Assembly: GCA_003235605.1 (NCBI GenBank)
Contig: QJVU01000240.1
Coordinates: 1-5,700 of the forward strand
Source of the DNA: Planctomycetota bacterium
GTDB lineage: Bacteria > Planctomycetota > UBA1135 > UBA2386
DNA length: 5,700 bases
Reading direction: 5' to 3'
A program made the position numbers and the translations under genes. Of the stretch, positions 5,578-5,700 are shown piece after piece (within the stretch, counting starts at the first letter, position 1; every line of letters begins with the position of its first letter). A model generated the notes under the pieces. That model made no database searches. It saw only the letters and a list, made by a program, of their open reading frames with translations, and had not been told where the DNA came from.

Positions 5578-5700
5578 AGATGAACTCCGGGTCAGCTTCC
5601 ATCTTCTGGCCCCGGAAGTTCTCCGGCTCCAGGACTTCCAGCACCAGCACGCCACGGCGCTGCTCGATGATCATGGCGTTCAGCCGGAACGCCCTGCGCT
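5534..5700 (-). CDS. Hypothetical protein, 3' end only (start lies beyond the right edge)
   Basis: This open frame enters from the right edge and ends at a TGA at 5534-5536, giving the last 54 residues. The other two minus-strand frames entering from the edge meet stops within about 110 bases (one almost at once), so this is the best-supported frame. The visible part contains a short hydrophobic, strand-like run (LNAMIIEQ, then GVLVLEVLEPE) and an acidic, proline-rich tail (EADPEF, EPFGTPGE) ending in QVVS. No family is recognised. Its end overlaps the start of the next gene by 44 bases. That is a long overlap but not unusual in compact phage genomes. The missing N-terminus prevents any functional call. 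Confidence 0.6.
   Translation of the reverse strand, partial: RRAFRLNAMIIEQRRGVLVLEVLEPENFRGQKMEADPEFIYEPFGTPGETQVVS
5585..5588 (-). promoter_or_regulatory. Ribosome binding site that fixes the start of the 118-residue gene
   Basis: A GGAG on the minus strand sits 7 bases before the ATG at 5577, inside the coding end of the upstream gene. It supports this ATG over the in-frame ATG at 5655. Confidence 0.5.

Noticed and set aside
5578..5655. N-terminal extension of the 118-residue protein to the ATG at 5655
   Set aside because: The added 26 residues are Trp/Arg/Ser-rich with no plausible structure and lie over the better-supported upstream frame; the ATG at 5577 has its own ribosome site.

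Overview
The window is a stretch of tightly packed genes, all on the minus strand, from a GC-rich genome (about 60% GC by eye). The layout looks like a large tailed dsDNA bacteriophage with a high-GC, possibly actinobacterial, host. The reasons are near-total coding density, start/stop overlaps at most junctions, mostly unfamiliar proteins, a stand-alone sliding clamp beside a MoxR-type ATPase, and no cellular housekeeping genes. No capsid, terminase or integrase gene is visible, so the phage assignment is an inference. No tRNA, rRNA, CRISPR array, insertion sequence, promoter or terminator could be supported.

In transcription order (right to left) the genes are: the 3' end of an unknown gene (5534-5700); a 118-residue protein with a CxxC...CxxH zinc-site pattern (5221-5577); a 522-residue MoxR-like AAA+ ATPase (3653-5221); an unrecognised 466-residue protein (2256-3656); a mostly helical 254-residue protein that may be a UvsY-like recombination mediator (1508-2272); a 383-residue DnaN-like sliding clamp that starts at GTG (347-1498); and the 5' part of an unrecognised gene that runs off the left edge (1-322).

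Adjacent genes overlap by 44, 1, 4 and 17 bases, or are separated by only 9 and 24 bases, so the block is almost certainly one polycistronic unit with translational coupling. Only the ATPase and the clamp have firm family assignments. The clamp points to replication, repair or clamp-dependent transcription. The ATPase would normally work as a remodeller with a partner, but no VWA-domain partner is visible; the 466-residue protein sits where one would be expected. That protein ends in a short hydrophobic/acidic tail resembling sliding-clamp-binding tails, which may link the ATPase module to the clamp. The ATPase also lacks the usual Walker B aspartate (Gln instead) while keeping the catalytic Glu.
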